A stretch of DNA of 64,000 nucleotides from NCBI RefSeq assembly GCF_009734185.1, contig NZ_CP046393.1, positions 1 through 64,000 of the forward strand. Direction: 5' to 3'. The DNA comes from Commensalibacter melissae (lineage in GTDB: Bacteria; Pseudomonadota; Alphaproteobacteria; Acetobacterales; Acetobacteraceae). Positions within the stretch are counted from its first letter, which is position 1; every line of letters begins with the position of its first letter. The position numbers were made by a program, and so were the translations under genes. Shown here piece after piece: positions 37,354 to 47,129 of the stretch. Under the pieces are notes generated by a model that had not been told where the DNA came from, made no database searches, and was given only the letters and a program-made list of their open reading frames with translations.

Positions 37354-38739
37354 ATGTCCAGTTTAATTGATCATGATCAGACTCTAGTAACTTCCGTAAA
37401 ACAATTGGCTGATTATTTGGCCGGTGGATGTAAACCTGTTCAAAATTGGCGTATTGGTACTGAGCATGAAAAATTTGGATTCATTAATTCTCAGAATGAT
37501 CGTGATTATTTATTCCCTCCCGCTTATAAACCGGATGGAATAGAGGATGTTTTAAAAAATATTCAAGATCAGCATGAAAGCTGGCAGCCGCTTTACGATA
37601 TGAATAACCTTATCGGATTTAATGGTGACAGGGGTGCGATTTCCCTTGAACCGGCTGGACAATTTGAGCTATCTGGGGCGCCTGTTGAAACTTTGCATGA
37701 AACGCGCCGGGAAATGGATTTGCATTTTCAGGATATGCATCGTGCTGCTGACTCTTTGGCATTGGGATTTTCTCCTTTGGGATTTCATCCGTTTGCACGA
37801 CGTGACCAAATGCCCTGGATGCCCAAAAAGCGATATGAAATTATGAAAGCCTATATGCCAAAGGTTGGAAAACTTGGCCTGGATATGATGACAAGAACTT
37901 GTACAGTTCAGGTCAACCTGGATTTTTCTTCAGAAAAAGACATGGCACGTAAAATGCGTGTATCTTTGGCTTTACAGCCCATATTTACCGCTCTATTTGC
38001 AAATTCACCCTTTTATGAAGGAAAACCGAGCGGGTTGCAGTCAATGCGTGCATATATCTGGACAGATACGGATAATCAGCGTGCAGGTATGCCCGATGTT
38101 TTTTTTGACGATCATTTTGGTTTCGAACACTATATCGAGTGGCTGTTGGATGTGCCGATGTATTTTGTCATTCGTCATGGTAAGATGATTGATGTTTCTG
38201 GGGCATCTTTTCGGGCATGGATACAGGGTAGAACACCTGCGGGTTTGGAGCATGAGAAACTGACCATGGGAGATTTTAAAAACCATATAACAGTCGCTTT
38301 TCCCGATGTCCGTTTGAAACAATATCTTGAAATGCGGGGTGCGGATGCAGGATCAAGGGAAATGATGATTGCAATGTCGGCTTTCTGGACGGGATTATTG
38401 TATGATTCTTCAACGTTGCTGGCTGTGGAAAAACTGGTCAGGGAACAGGAATGGTCTGTCTATAAAGCTTTAAGAAATAAAGTGATCGGACAGGGATTGT
38501 CAGCATCAATCGGTAGAGAAAACCTTAGGGAATTTATGAAGCGTCTTCTTCAGTTGGCTCAACAAGGATTGAAAAATCGCAATTTTAAGGATGAGAATGA
38601 TGATGATGAAACCAAGTATCTGATTCCCCTATTTGAAATTGCTGAGGGAGGTCCAACCCAGTCTGAATATTGGTTACACCGTTATGAAACGGTTTGGGGG
38701 GGAGATGTAAGGCGAATTATGAAAGAGTCTATGATTTAG
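37354..38739 (+). CDS. gshA: Glutamate-cysteine ligase (alphaproteobacterial/plant type)
   Basis: First step of glutathione synthesis. The 461-residue protein belongs to the GCS2-like class shared by plants and alphaproteobacteria: NWRIGTEHEKFGF at the N-terminus, GDRGAISLEPAGQFELSG, and MTRTCTVQVNLDFSSE with the substrate-site residues. The ATG at 37354 (MSSLIDHD) is preferred over TTG at 37348. The ribosome site is weak. The gene pairs with rsmE upstream in order. Confidence 0.93.
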   Translation: MSSLIDHDQTLVTSVKQLADYLAGGCKPVQNWRIGTEHEKFGFINSQNDRDYLFPPAYKPDGIEDVLKNIQDQHESWQPLYDMNNLIGFNGDRGAISLEPAGQFELSGAPVETLHETRREMDLHFQDMHRAADSLALGFSPLGFHPFARRDQMPWMPKKRYEIMKAYMPKVGKLGLDMMTRTCTVQVNLDFSSEKDMARKMRVSLALQPIFTALFANSPFYEGKPSGLQSMRAYIWTDTDNQRAGMPDVFFDDHFGFEHYIEWLLDVPMYFVIRHGKMIDVSGASFRAWIQGRTPAGLEHEKLTMGDFKNHITVAFPDVRLKQYLEMRGADAGSREMMIAMSAFWTGLLYDSSTLLAVEKLVREQEWSVYKALRNKVIGQGLSASIGRENLREFMKRLLQLAQQGLKNRNFKDENDDDETKYLIPLFEIAEGGPTQSEYWLHRYETVWGGDVRRIMKESMI

Positions 38740-38829
38740 GGAAGATAAAAAATTAATTTTATTGTTCTTTGAGTCATTAAGGTTGAATATTGTAAATTAA
38801 TAAATTGATTTTATAAAAGGAATTTAGTC

Positions 38830-39993
38830 ATGTCGATTCAAAATTTTGAATTTTATAATCCAACACGTATCGTTTTCGGACAAAATACAATTGAAAAATT
38901 GAACAGCTTAATTCCTAAAAATGCAAAAGTACTAATTACTATAGGAGGGGGCAGTGTTCGCAAAAATGGAACCCTTGCTGAGGTACAAAAGGCATTGGAT
39001 GGTCGTCATGTCGAGATTTTTGAAGGAATAGAAGCCAATCCTATTTTTGAAACTCTCATGAAAGCTGTTGAGAAAATTCGTCAGGAAAATTTTGATTTTA
39101 TATTGGGCGTTGGCGGAGGATCTGTCATGGACGGGACCAAATTTATCGCCGGGGCAGTACATTGCAAGGATGATCCTTGGAAATTGGTACTTGATGGTGG
39201 AAAAGATATTCAGCAGATTGTTCCTTTCGGATTTGTTTTGACCTTACCGGCAACAGGTTCGGAAATGAACAGTAATGCTGTTATCTCACGGAAGACAACA
39301 GAAGATAAATTGCCGATTAAAAACGAGCTTTTATATCCTGTATTTTCTATTCTGGATCCAACGAAAACATTCAGTTTACCGAAAAAGCAAGTTGCAAACG
39401 GAATTATTGATGCTTTTGTCCATACTACAGAACAATATTTGACTTATCCAGTTAATGGATCCATTCAAGATCGTTTTGCTGAAGGGATTTTGTTAACTTT
39501 AATTGAAGAGGGTCCAAAGACCTATAATAATCCAGAGGATTATGAATCTCGCGCAAATTTTGTATGGGCAGCAACAATGGCCCTAAATGGCTTGATTGCC
39601 GCAGGGGTTCCGGAAGATTGGTCCACTCATATGATTGGACATGAATTGACAATTTTGTATGGTCTTGATCATGGGCAGACTTTGGCGATTGTACTCCCAT
39701 CCTTATTAGAGGAAATGCGTCAAGATAAACGTGAAAAACTTCTTCAATATGGTAAGAGGGTATGGGGATTAACAGGATATAGTGATGAAAAGATTATTGA
39801 TGAAGCAATCAGCAAAACAAGGGAATTTTTTGAAAGTTTTGGTGTAAAAACCTATTTACACGAATATGATATTGATAATAATGCTGCGGAAAAGGTAATT
39901 GAGCAATTAAAGAGACATCATATGACCGCATTGGGGGAAAGAAAAAATATTACACCTGATGTAAGTTATCGTATTGTGCAGGCAAGTCTTTAA
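38830..39993 (+). CDS. yqhD: NADPH-dependent aldehyde reductase/alcohol dehydrogenase YqhD
   Basis: Group III iron-type alcohol dehydrogenase that reduces a wide range of aldehydes. It is 387 residues, the same length as E. coli YqhD, and the metal ligands fall at the same positions: Asp194, His198, His267 and His281. The NADPH loop GVGGGSVMDGTKF and GSEMNSNAV are typical. The ATG has AAAGGAA at 38817-38823 upstream. The enzyme probably detoxifies aldehydes from lipid peroxidation or alcohol oxidation, an inference for this organism. Confidence 0.93.
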   Translation: MSIQNFEFYNPTRIVFGQNTIEKLNSLIPKNAKVLITIGGGSVRKNGTLAEVQKALDGRHVEIFEGIEANPIFETLMKAVEKIRQENFDFILGVGGGSVMDGTKFIAGAVHCKDDPWKLVLDGGKDIQQIVPFGFVLTLPATGSEMNSNAVISRKTTEDKLPIKNELLYPVFSILDPTKTFSLPKKQVANGIIDAFVHTTEQYLTYPVNGSIQDRFAEGILLTLIEEGPKTYNNPEDYESRANFVWAATMALNGLIAAGVPEDWSTHMIGHELTILYGLDHGQTLAIVLPSLLEEMRQDKREKLLQYGKRVWGLTGYSDEKIIDEAISKTREFFESFGVKTYLHEYDIDNNAAEKVIEQLKRHHMTALGERKNITPDVSYRIVQASL

Positions 39994-40026
39994 CAATAAT
40001 TACATTTCTGCTGAAAGGGTTTGGCC

Positions 40027-40680
40027 ATGCGATTGTTGAAAGTTGTTTCCATTTGCTGTTTTATTGCCGTTTTGGAAATGGTGGGTTTAAGAAATCTTGC
40101 TCTTGCTCAGGATAAGACAGGGAATGCAATGACGGGTGTGACACTGACGTCCAAGCAGCTAAATAACATTCAGCAGTTGGAAAATTGGATCAACAATCTG
40201 ACAATAATGAAAGCCAATTTTCAGCAGATTGCCCCGAATGGTCAACGAAGCACTGGACAGGTTTGGATCAAGCGTCCAGGGCGGATCAGGTTTGAATATG
40301 ATAAACCCAGTCAATTATTGTTGGTAGCGAATGAAGGAAAAATGGTTTTTCATGATGGAGCTGTTGGTCAAACAACAACCATTCCAATTGATCAAAATCC
40401 ATTAGGACTGTTATTAAAGCCGGATCTTCATTTTTCCGGAGATGTCACGATTGTTAAATATGAAAAGGAAAATGGTTTAATTCAGGTCAAGGTTGTCAGG
40501 ACGGCCTCTCCTTCAGAGGGAAGCTTAACGTTGATATTCAATCAAAATTATATGGTTTTAAGAGGATGGGAGGTCGTTGATGCGCAGGGTCAGGTTACCA
40601 AAGTTGACCTGTATGACCTTCATCCTAAAAAATCTGTTTCTGATGAGTTATTTAACATTCATTTTAAGGATGATGAATAA
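40027..40680 (+). CDS. lolA: LolA-like outer-membrane lipoprotein carrier
   Basis: Periplasmic chaperone that takes lipoproteins from the inner to the outer membrane. The 217-residue precursor has a signal peptide ending near NLALAQ. The mature part has the LolA pattern: MKANFQQIAPNGQRSTGQVW, KRPGRIRFEYDKP, and DQNPLGLLL. The ATG at 40027 is chosen; the frame opens at TTG 40021, and GAAAGGG lies at ribosome distance. Ends 3 bp from the convergent rsmI. Confidence 0.88.
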   Translation: MRLLKVVSICCFIAVLEMVGLRNLALAQDKTGNAMTGVTLTSKQLNNIQQLENWINNLTIMKANFQQIAPNGQRSTGQVWIKRPGRIRFEYDKPSQLLLVANEGKMVFHDGAVGQTTTIPIDQNPLGLLLKPDLHFSGDVTIVKYEKENGLIQVKVVRTASPSEGSLTLIFNQNYMVLRGWEVVDAQGQVTKVDLYDLHPKKSVSDELFNIHFKDDE

Positions 40681-40683
40681 GGA

Positions 40684-41607
40684 TTATATTTTTTGCAGTT
40701 CAAGCGCACGTTTATAAACAATTTTTTTGGGCAAGTGAAGAGCGGTGGACACAACTTGGGCAGCGTCTTTAATGGACATTGTTTTTAAGGCCTCAATAAG
40801 ATTTGCATCAAGATCTATCATATCATGGTTATTTTTTTCTGAAGATGGAGGGGCCAATAATACAATCATTTCACCTTTTGGTGAGATTTGGGAAAATTGA
40901 TCAAGCAAAGATTTTAAATTACCACGTTGAATTTCTTCGAATTTTTTTGTCAATTCTCTAGCTACGGCTGCCTCACGATTTTCGCCAAAAACCTCTTTCA
41001 AATCTTTTAGCATATCGACCAATCGATGAGGTGCTTCATGCCAGATATAGGTTGGGGTCAATCCTATATTTTCTACTGCCTTTAAGATAGCAAAAGAATT
41101 TTGCCGAGCTGTTGATTTTGGTGGCGGAAAACCAATAAATAAATAGGGATGTGGTGGAAGTCCTGATAAAGTTAATGCCATTAAAGCTGCATTTGCGCCT
41201 GGAATGGCCGTAATTTTAATATTTTCTTTTATGACAGCATGTGTTAGTTGATATCCTGGATCAGATACCAAAGGGGTGCCAGCATCAGAAATCAATGCAA
41301 TTTTTTTACCCTGGTGAAGTAAATTTAAAACATGATGGATACGATGGGTTTCATTATGTTGATGCAGGCATTCGGTTGGGGTTGTAATACCATAGGTTGA
41401 TAGAAGTTTTGCACTAACCCGTGTATCTTCACACAAAATCAAATCGCACTCCTGTAAAATCATTTTGGCACGAAAACTTAGGTCACCAAGATTGCCAATA
41501 GGTGTCGAAACCAGAAAAAATCGAGCATTATTTTCAATGCCACGATTATGTAAAAGCCTGTTTGATTGAATTGTGTTAATATTTGATTGAATATTTTGTT
41601 TTTGCAT
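40684..41607 (-). CDS. rsmI: 16S rRNA (cytidine1402-2'-O)-methyltransferase
   Basis: Methylates the ribose of C1402 in the ribosomal decoding centre. The 307-residue tetrapyrrole-methylase-fold protein has LVSTPIGNLGDLSFRAKMI, CEDTRVSAKLLSTYGI, LISDAGTPLVSDPGY and IPGANAALMALTLSGLP, all RsmI signatures. It is divergent from the LpoA-like lipoprotein gene across 50 bp, an arrangement common in proteobacteria. Confidence 0.95.
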   Translation of the reverse strand: MQKQNIQSNINTIQSNRLLHNRGIENNARFFLVSTPIGNLGDLSFRAKMILQECDLILCEDTRVSAKLLSTYGITTPTECLHQHNETHRIHHVLNLLHQGKKIALISDAGTPLVSDPGYQLTHAVIKENIKITAIPGANAALMALTLSGLPPHPYLFIGFPPPKSTARQNSFAILKAVENIGLTPTYIWHEAPHRLVDMLKDLKEVFGENREAAVARELTKKFEEIQRGNLKSLLDQFSQISPKGEMIVLLAPPSSEKNNHDMIDLDANLIEALKTMSIKDAAQVVSTALHLPKKIVYKRALELQKI

Positions 41608-41657
41608 TTTAATAATAACTGATAATCAGATTTTGATTAAATCAAAGGAGAATACTA

Positions 41658-42995
41658 TTGATAGAGCAGAAAAAACCTTTTAAACAAAATTGTTTGGAAT
41701 TGAATTCTTTTATGGCAAATTTGTTAAAGGTCACTATCCCTGTATGCTTGCTGGCAGCTTGTTCTTCTAGTCATAGTGATAATAATACTCCTATTACGAC
41801 ACCTACTCAAAATTTGCAACAACCTTCCAAAAAACAAATTGGGCTTCTTCTTCCCTTGACGGGGAGAAATGGCGGATTGGGAAATAATATGTTAAAAGCC
41901 GCCCGGCTCGCCATTGATGAACCCTCTGCACTTGACGTTCATGATACGGCAGAAACGGGTGGGGCTTCTGCAGCAGCCCATAAAGCTATTGAGGCAGGTG
42001 ATGGCATTATTCTTGGTCCCTTGACAGCTAAGGATACAACAGAGGTTGCAGCAGTGACTGGTGCGGTCAATATTCCGGTTCTTTCCTATAGCAGTAATGC
42101 TTCAATTGCATCTTCAAATGTGTGGATTTTTGGAATTACGCAAAATCAGCAAATTGAAACTTTGGTAAAAGCAGCCAAAAATGAAGGGCGAATGAAATTT
42201 GCAGCTTTTTTACCTGATAACAGTTTTGGTCGGGCAATGGCAGATGGATTAATTAAAAGCTGCTCTGATCAGGGATTGATGCAACCCACAATCGTGTATC
42301 ATGCGGCTGATCTGTCTGACATCACACAAAAATTGAAATCAATGTCAAATTTTGATGAAAGAACGGAAGCGGCTAAAATAAACTCTCAAAACCAGAATTT
42401 AACTGATACCACTGCAGCGAATGGACCCAAGGAAGATGGAGATAGTTTACAAAATGAACTTATTCCTTCAAAACCTGAAAAAAAGGTCGAGACAAAAAAA
42501 CTGAAACTGGATAAACCTCCGTTTGACGCCTTGCTTTTGGCTGATACAGGATTACAGTTGCAGTCTGTTATCAATGCGATGAATGAAGTGCAGGTTTCTA
42601 CAAGCCAGGTCAGGATTATGGGACCTACTTTATGGTCATCTTTTGCCGGTAAATTGGGAAAATTAAAAGGGGCCTGGTATGTCGCGCCCAATCCGGTCAA
42701 ACGTCAGGAATTTATCCGGCAATATATGGCAAGATATGGACAAACTCCAAAACCCCTAGCGGACTTCACCTATGATTCAGCTGCATTGGCAAACAGTTTG
42801 AGAAAACGTCCAGGTGGTTTCTCAATAGAAAATCTAACGCGACCGGATGGATTTAATGGTATTGATGGCTTTTTTGCCCTGCATCCCGATGGAACAGTAA
42901 AACGTGATTTACAGATTTTTGAAATTCAGTCCTTTGGTGGAGGAAAAATGATTTCAACTCCAAAAGATAATACATCGGGCAGTATGACACATTAG
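41658..42995 (+). CDS. LpoA-like penicillin-binding protein activator (lipoprotein)
   Basis: Predicted outer-membrane lipoprotein with a periplasmic-binding-protein type I domain, resembling LpoA/LppC. Lipobox LLAAC with Cys35. The mature part has KKQIGLLLPLTGRNGGLGNN, then the ligand-type GIILGPLTAKDT. About residues 230-290 hold a Lys/Asp/Asn-rich insert that looks unstructured. Start TTG 41658 is chosen because GGAG (41646-41649) precedes it; an ATG at 41712 would give a shorter signal but lacks a ribosome site. LpoA orthologues lie next to rsmI in E. coli too. Confidence 0.82.
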   Translation: MIEQKKPFKQNCLELNSFMANLLKVTIPVCLLAACSSSHSDNNTPITTPTQNLQQPSKKQIGLLLPLTGRNGGLGNNMLKAARLAIDEPSALDVHDTAETGGASAAAHKAIEAGDGIILGPLTAKDTTEVAAVTGAVNIPVLSYSSNASIASSNVWIFGITQNQQIETLVKAAKNEGRMKFAAFLPDNSFGRAMADGLIKSCSDQGLMQPTIVYHAADLSDITQKLKSMSNFDERTEAAKINSQNQNLTDTTAANGPKEDGDSLQNELIPSKPEKKVETKKLKLDKPPFDALLLADTGLQLQSVINAMNEVQVSTSQVRIMGPTLWSSFAGKLGKLKGAWYVAPNPVKRQEFIRQYMARYGQTPKPLADFTYDSAALANSLRKRPGGFSIENLTRPDGFNGIDGFFALHPDGTVKRDLQIFEIQSFGGGKMISTPKDNTSGSMTH

Positions 42996-43936
42996 GGTTT
43001 ATAGTATTCTTTTGGCCATCTTTTATGCAGCCAGAGCCATTGCTCTGGTTGTTTCCTTATCCATTCTTCAATTTTGTCATTTATGCGTTGGGTTAATATT
43101 CGAACATTTTCTATATTGTTTTCGACCAGATCCGAATAATCAATGGGTGTTTCGACAATAATGCGCAGTCTTGCAGGTCCAAGTCGTTTTACATAACCGG
43201 GAATGATGGGACAACGTAATTTCAGGGCCAGGTTTGCAACAGCGGAAGAGGTCATTGCAGGTTTTCCAAAAAAATTAACCCGAATGCCATCATTCATCTT
43301 CTGATCACTTAGAACACCAAGTCTTTTTCCTTGTAAAAGGTGTCTTAATGCTTGTTTTGCCCCTTTTGCTCCCTTTGCAAACATGGGAATTTTTTGTTGC
43401 ATGGCTTGATATCGTAATTGAAGGATAAGCTCATTTACATAGGGATTGCTAGCTGCACGGAAAAAAGAAGAAAAAGGAACCCCATATTGTGCAACCCCCG
43501 GTGGCAACATTTCCCAGTTTCCAAGATGACCTGATACAAATAAAACCGGTCCTTTACGCTTTGCCTGTCCAATTAAATAATTTTCCCCAATGATTTCCCA
43601 GCCCGCACCTTGTTTGGTATTTTGTTCAAGATTAGCAAGATGTGGAAATTCTCCAACCGTTCTTCCAAGATTTTCCCATACGCCTGCTATAATTTTTTGT
43701 CTTTCCTGCAAGGAGAGATCAGGCATGACAAATTTTATATTTCTATCAGCTATTTTGGAAACGGGAAGTTTCGTGCCAATTTTTTGACAAATCCATCCAC
43801 CTAGATTGGAGGCTTGTTCTGGAGAAAGTTTTTGTAAGAGGTTAATACAAATTTCAGCGATCAGATATTCACCGTAATATAAACATTGTTTCAACCAATT
43901 GGAAATAATCTGACGGGATGGTAAGGGCAAGGACAT
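42992..43936 (-). CDS. lpxL: Lipid A biosynthesis acyltransferase (LpxL/HtrB family)
   Basis: Adds a secondary acyl chain to Kdo-lipid A. The 314-residue protein has one N-terminal membrane segment and the catalytic HX4E-type motif in VSGHLGNWEMLPPG, then SFFRAASNPYVNELILQLR and GVLSDQKMND. Ends EQWLWLHKRWP, a strong family mark. Last gene of the DUF374-waaA-lpxK-lpxL group, 100 bp after lpxK; its stop overlaps the convergent LpoA-like gene by 4 bases. Confidence 0.9.
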   Translation of the reverse strand: MSLPLPSRQIISNWLKQCLYYGEYLIAEICINLLQKLSPEQASNLGGWICQKIGTKLPVSKIADRNIKFVMPDLSLQERQKIIAGVWENLGRTVGEFPHLANLEQNTKQGAGWEIIGENYLIGQAKRKGPVLFVSGHLGNWEMLPPGVAQYGVPFSSFFRAASNPYVNELILQLRYQAMQQKIPMFAKGAKGAKQALRHLLQGKRLGVLSDQKMNDGIRVNFFGKPAMTSSAVANLALKLRCPIIPGYVKRLGPARLRIIVETPIDYSDLVENNIENVRILTQRINDKIEEWIRKQPEQWLWLHKRWPKEYYKP

Positions 43937-44036
43937 GAAGGAAATTTTTATTGAATGGATTTTACTAAAACGGAATGGATGACAGTCTAAAAGATTACAT
44001 AGAAAAGATATAGAGAAATCTTGAAAAATAAATTGG

Positions 44037-45017
44037 TTAGAAATGAATCATATGGAATATCTTTTGTAAAGATGCAGGATCGTGCCATGTCAAACAAACC
44101 TCTAGTGGAGTGGCCAAAGGTCTGAATTGATCTGGTAACCTAACATAGTCCTTGGGTGTTGTTACCAGGGGCAATTGATAATGGCGATGAAGTGATAAAA
44201 GCTTGTTTAGGTCTTTGTTTGTGTAATGATGATGATCTGGAAATGAAATTGTTTTTGAAAGGATAAGTTGGTTATCTTTTAAGGTTTGAAAAAATTTTTC
44301 AGGTCGTCCAATGCCTGCAAAGGCGATAACAGATTGATTAGAAAACTGTCGAATGGCAGGATTCATTGTTAGATTTGCCCTGAAAACGGGTACATGGGAT
44401 GAAATCGTGGGTAAAAGCCCTGTTTTATCTTTGCCAATAAAAATACAGGTTTTGACTGTTTTAAGCCCTTGTATAACAGGTTGTCGTAAAGGGCCGGCAG
44501 GCAAAAGTCTTTGATTTCCAAAACCTGTTACACCATCAACAACTAGGATGGATAGATCTTTATACAGGGTAGGGTTTTGCAAACCATCATCCATGATTAG
44601 TAATTTTACAGGACTTTTCTTTATTGCTGCTTTGGCCGATGCGGCTCGATTGCCACCAATCCACGTTGGTGCAAGTCGGGCCAATAAAAGGGCTTCATCA
44701 CCAACATCTTTGGCATTATGCTGATTGAGATCAACCATAAATGGTTCTGCAATTCTGCTTTTTCTTTTATAGCCACGTGTCAAAAAGGCGAAAGGAATTG
44801 ATTGTTGTTGGCAATAATGACCCATTTCCAGCGCTACGGTAGTTTTTCCTGTGCCACCAATAGTCAAATTTCCACAACAGAGAACAGGAATAGGGGCATG
44901 CCATCCTGGTTTGTTTATTTGATAACGGGTGATAAGTGAGGTTATGAACGAAAAGGGGGTTAAAATTTTTGCTGTTGGTGTGGGAGGATATTGTTGCCAG
45001 AAAAAGGGAGCCTTCAT
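44037..45017 (-). CDS. lpxK: Tetraacyldisaccharide 4'-kinase
   Basis: Phosphorylates the 4' position of the lipid A disaccharide at the inner membrane. The 326-residue protein has the P-loop LTIGGTGKTTVALEM, preceded by VPVLCCGN-like IPVLCCGN, then LLIMDDGLQNPTL with the DDG(L/F)Q signature and VVDGVTGFGNQRLLPAGPLR. Overlaps waaA by 4 bases, so it is translationally coupled. Confidence 0.94.
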   Translation of the reverse strand: MKAPFFWQQYPPTPTAKILTPFSFITSLITRYQINKPGWHAPIPVLCCGNLTIGGTGKTTVALEMGHYCQQQSIPFAFLTRGYKRKSRIAEPFMVDLNQHNAKDVGDEALLLARLAPTWIGGNRAASAKAAIKKSPVKLLIMDDGLQNPTLYKDLSILVVDGVTGFGNQRLLPAGPLRQPVIQGLKTVKTCIFIGKDKTGLLPTISSHVPVFRANLTMNPAIRQFSNQSVIAFAGIGRPEKFFQTLKDNQLILSKTISFPDHHHYTNKDLNKLLSLHRHYQLPLVTTPKDYVRLPDQFRPLATPLEVCLTWHDPASLQKIFHMIHF

Positions 45018-46309
45018 ATGGATTGCCTTGCTAATTTTAGAAGATGAGTGCCAATATCCGTAGCAAGATTGCTTTTTTGTTCCATGATTTCCAAGGCCAG
45101 GCAGGCTTGTTTTTTTCTCAATTGTGGGTTGGACAGCATTTTATCAACCCAGTTTGTCAGATCGTCTATGGTGTGAATTATTGTAACCGCTTTCTGCAAA
45201 TGATAATAAGCCTGTCTGAAATTATGTATTTTGGGTCCAGTTGCAATGGTACAATTTAATCGCGCAGCTTCAAATGGATTATGTCCACCCCCTTTATGAA
45301 CAACATCAAGACTGTTGCCTATGAATACAATGTCAGCCAATCTGTAAAATAGTCCAAGCTCTCCTAAAGTGTCACAGAGCCATAAACCGTTTTCAAAAGG
45401 AAGCTCATGTTTACTGCGTTGGGCAACCATTCCTATCTCATTAATGATTTCCTGTCCTCGTTCAGGATGGCGTGGTACAATGATTGTAATAAGGTTGGGC
45501 CATTTTTTTCTTAATACAGCATGCGTTTTGGCAATAAGGGTTTCTTCGTTAGGATGGGTTGATGCTGCCAGCCAGATTGGAGAATTATTAAAATAGTTTT
45601 CTAACTCGACCAATTCTTGAGAATTAAAGTGGAGTTTTTGTGCTGTTTGTTTTAAATTGCCCAAATAATCGGTTGTAATCTGTAGATGTGCAAAATTATT
45701 TTGGTCATGTTCAGATTGGGAAATGATCCATTGAAAACGTGATAGAATGTTTTGGATAAGGGATGGACAAACTTTCCAGTTTTTTAATGAGCGATCGGAA
45801 AGGCGTCCGTTGATTAAAGCAAGCGGTATTTTTTTTTGGCAGGCCTCTTTGATAAGATTGGGCCAGATTTCACTTTCTGCCAGAACAATAAGGGATGGAT
45901 GCCAATAAGTTAAAAAACGATTGATCCATTGTGGAATATCGAGGGGTATAAATTGATGAATAATATGTCTGGCTAATATTGGATGATGCGATATGAAATT
46001 TTCTAAGATACGAAAGGAGGTAACTGTTCCTGTTGTAATTAAAAAACTCTGGCTGGAATCCTGAATATGAATGGCTTGAATGACCGAAAAAATGGAAACA
46101 AGTTCTCCAACACTTGCGGCATGAAACTGTATGATTGAACCGGCAGGTCTGGATAGGGTAGGATAACCTTGCCTTTCTTTAAGGCGGTTGGGAATTTCTT
46201 TACCCTTTTTGCAACGGTTTTGAAGATAAAATGGTAAAAAGGGAGACAAACAATTCGTTAATGCAGTCCAGGTTGATAAAAGAAAATGATCCTCAATTAT
46301 GTTTTTCAT
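45014..46309 (-). CDS. waaA: 3-deoxy-D-manno-octulosonic acid transferase
   Basis: Transfers Kdo to lipid IVA. The 431-residue GT-B enzyme shows FHAASVGELVSIFSV, then TTGTVTSFRILE, AESEIWPNLIKEA, LAASTHPNEETLIAKTH and VFIGNSLDVVHKGGGHNPFE, the full set of KdtA motifs. It overlaps the DUF374 gene upstream and lpxK downstream by 4 bases each, making a tight operon. Confidence 0.95.
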   Translation of the reverse strand: MKNIIEDHFLLSTWTALTNCLSPFLPFYLQNRCKKGKEIPNRLKERQGYPTLSRPAGSIIQFHAASVGELVSIFSVIQAIHIQDSSQSFLITTGTVTSFRILENFISHHPILARHIIHQFIPLDIPQWINRFLTYWHPSLIVLAESEIWPNLIKEACQKKIPLALINGRLSDRSLKNWKVCPSLIQNILSRFQWIISQSEHDQNNFAHLQITTDYLGNLKQTAQKLHFNSQELVELENYFNNSPIWLAASTHPNEETLIAKTHAVLRKKWPNLITIIVPRHPERGQEIINEIGMVAQRSKHELPFENGLWLCDTLGELGLFYRLADIVFIGNSLDVVHKGGGHNPFEAARLNCTIATGPKIHNFRQAYYHLQKAVTIIHTIDDLTNWVDKMLSNPQLRKKQACLALEIMEQKSNLATDIGTHLLKLARQSI

Positions 46310-46980
46310 GATTGTGCCAGCTGGTTGGCTTGATGTAATTGGTTAATGATTTCTGTTTCAATTGTATCATAATTTTTCTTTGTGACCTCGATAGGTGTGC
46401 GACAAACCATTTTTCCTTTACCGAACGGTAAGGGGACGATCAATTTATCCCAGTTGTTTAGGCGTATTGAGCTGCAATAAGCTCCGACAGGTACGATTTT
46501 GGTTTTGGCAAGTAAGGCAAGCTTGATCAATCCTGGATGTAAATGATGGCGTGGGCCTCTTGGCCCATCGGGCATGATAGCGATTAGATGACCTGCTTTG
46601 GATAATTTTAGAAGTTTGCGGAAAGCGGTCGCCCCACCTTTATCTTGTCCATTTTTATTGGCAGATCCTTGTACTGTCCATATTCGCCACGGATTAACAA
46701 TTTTGCTGATGAGGCGACCATCATTATTTTTACTAATAAGTACATATAGGGTAAGATAAGGGTTTTGAGGTAAGGCCCACCACCACAAACGTGGTGAAAG
46801 GATCAGGGTTTCATGCCAAAAAATGACAAGGGCGGGTTGACCATCCCTACAAGTAAGTAAAGAGCGTGCTTGCGGGTCAATATCAAATTGCCAACATGTT
46901 GTTTGTAAGGCCAGTTTTAAATAACCTCTTAAAATAAAGATTAAACTATTTTGAATTATTTTTTTTATGGAGGCAAACAT
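46306..46980 (-). CDS. DUF374 lysophospholipid acyltransferase-family protein
   Basis: A 224-residue PlsC-like acyltransferase with an N-terminal hydrophobic stretch. The DUF374 motifs are VIFWHETLILSPRLWWW, SKNNDGRLISKIVNPW and IAIMPDGPRGPRHHLHPGLI. In several Gram-negatives, DUF374 members lie with kdtA and act on lipid A or a related lipid; the precise substrate is unknown. First gene of the four-gene envelope operon. Confidence 0.87.
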   Translation of the reverse strand: MFASIKKIIQNSLIFILRGYLKLALQTTCWQFDIDPQARSLLTCRDGQPALVIFWHETLILSPRLWWWALPQNPYLTLYVLISKNNDGRLISKIVNPWRIWTVQGSANKNGQDKGGATAFRKLLKLSKAGHLIAIMPDGPRGPRHHLHPGLIKLALLAKTKIVPVGAYCSSIRLNNWDKLIVPLPFGKGKMVCRTPIEVTKKNYDTIETEIINQLHQANQLAQS

Positions 46981-47092
46981 TTGAAAATGGATAAAATGCT
47001 GTTTGAAACTGATGGTGATAAAGATTTACATATGATTGATATAGGAAGTTATTGTACAATTTGAACAAGATTTTATTTTATTAGTTAGATAA

Positions 47093-47114
47093 CAGTATAT
47101 TTTAAAATATACTG
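47093..47114. repeat. 22-bp perfect palindrome after DUF934
   Basis: CAGTATATTTTAAAATATACTG reads the same on both strands. It sits 16 bp past the DUF934 stop and on the far side of the envelope operon start. An AT-only core makes it a weak terminator; it might also be a binding site. Confidence 0.45.
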
Positions 47115-47129
47115 CTACTTGTAAGAGAC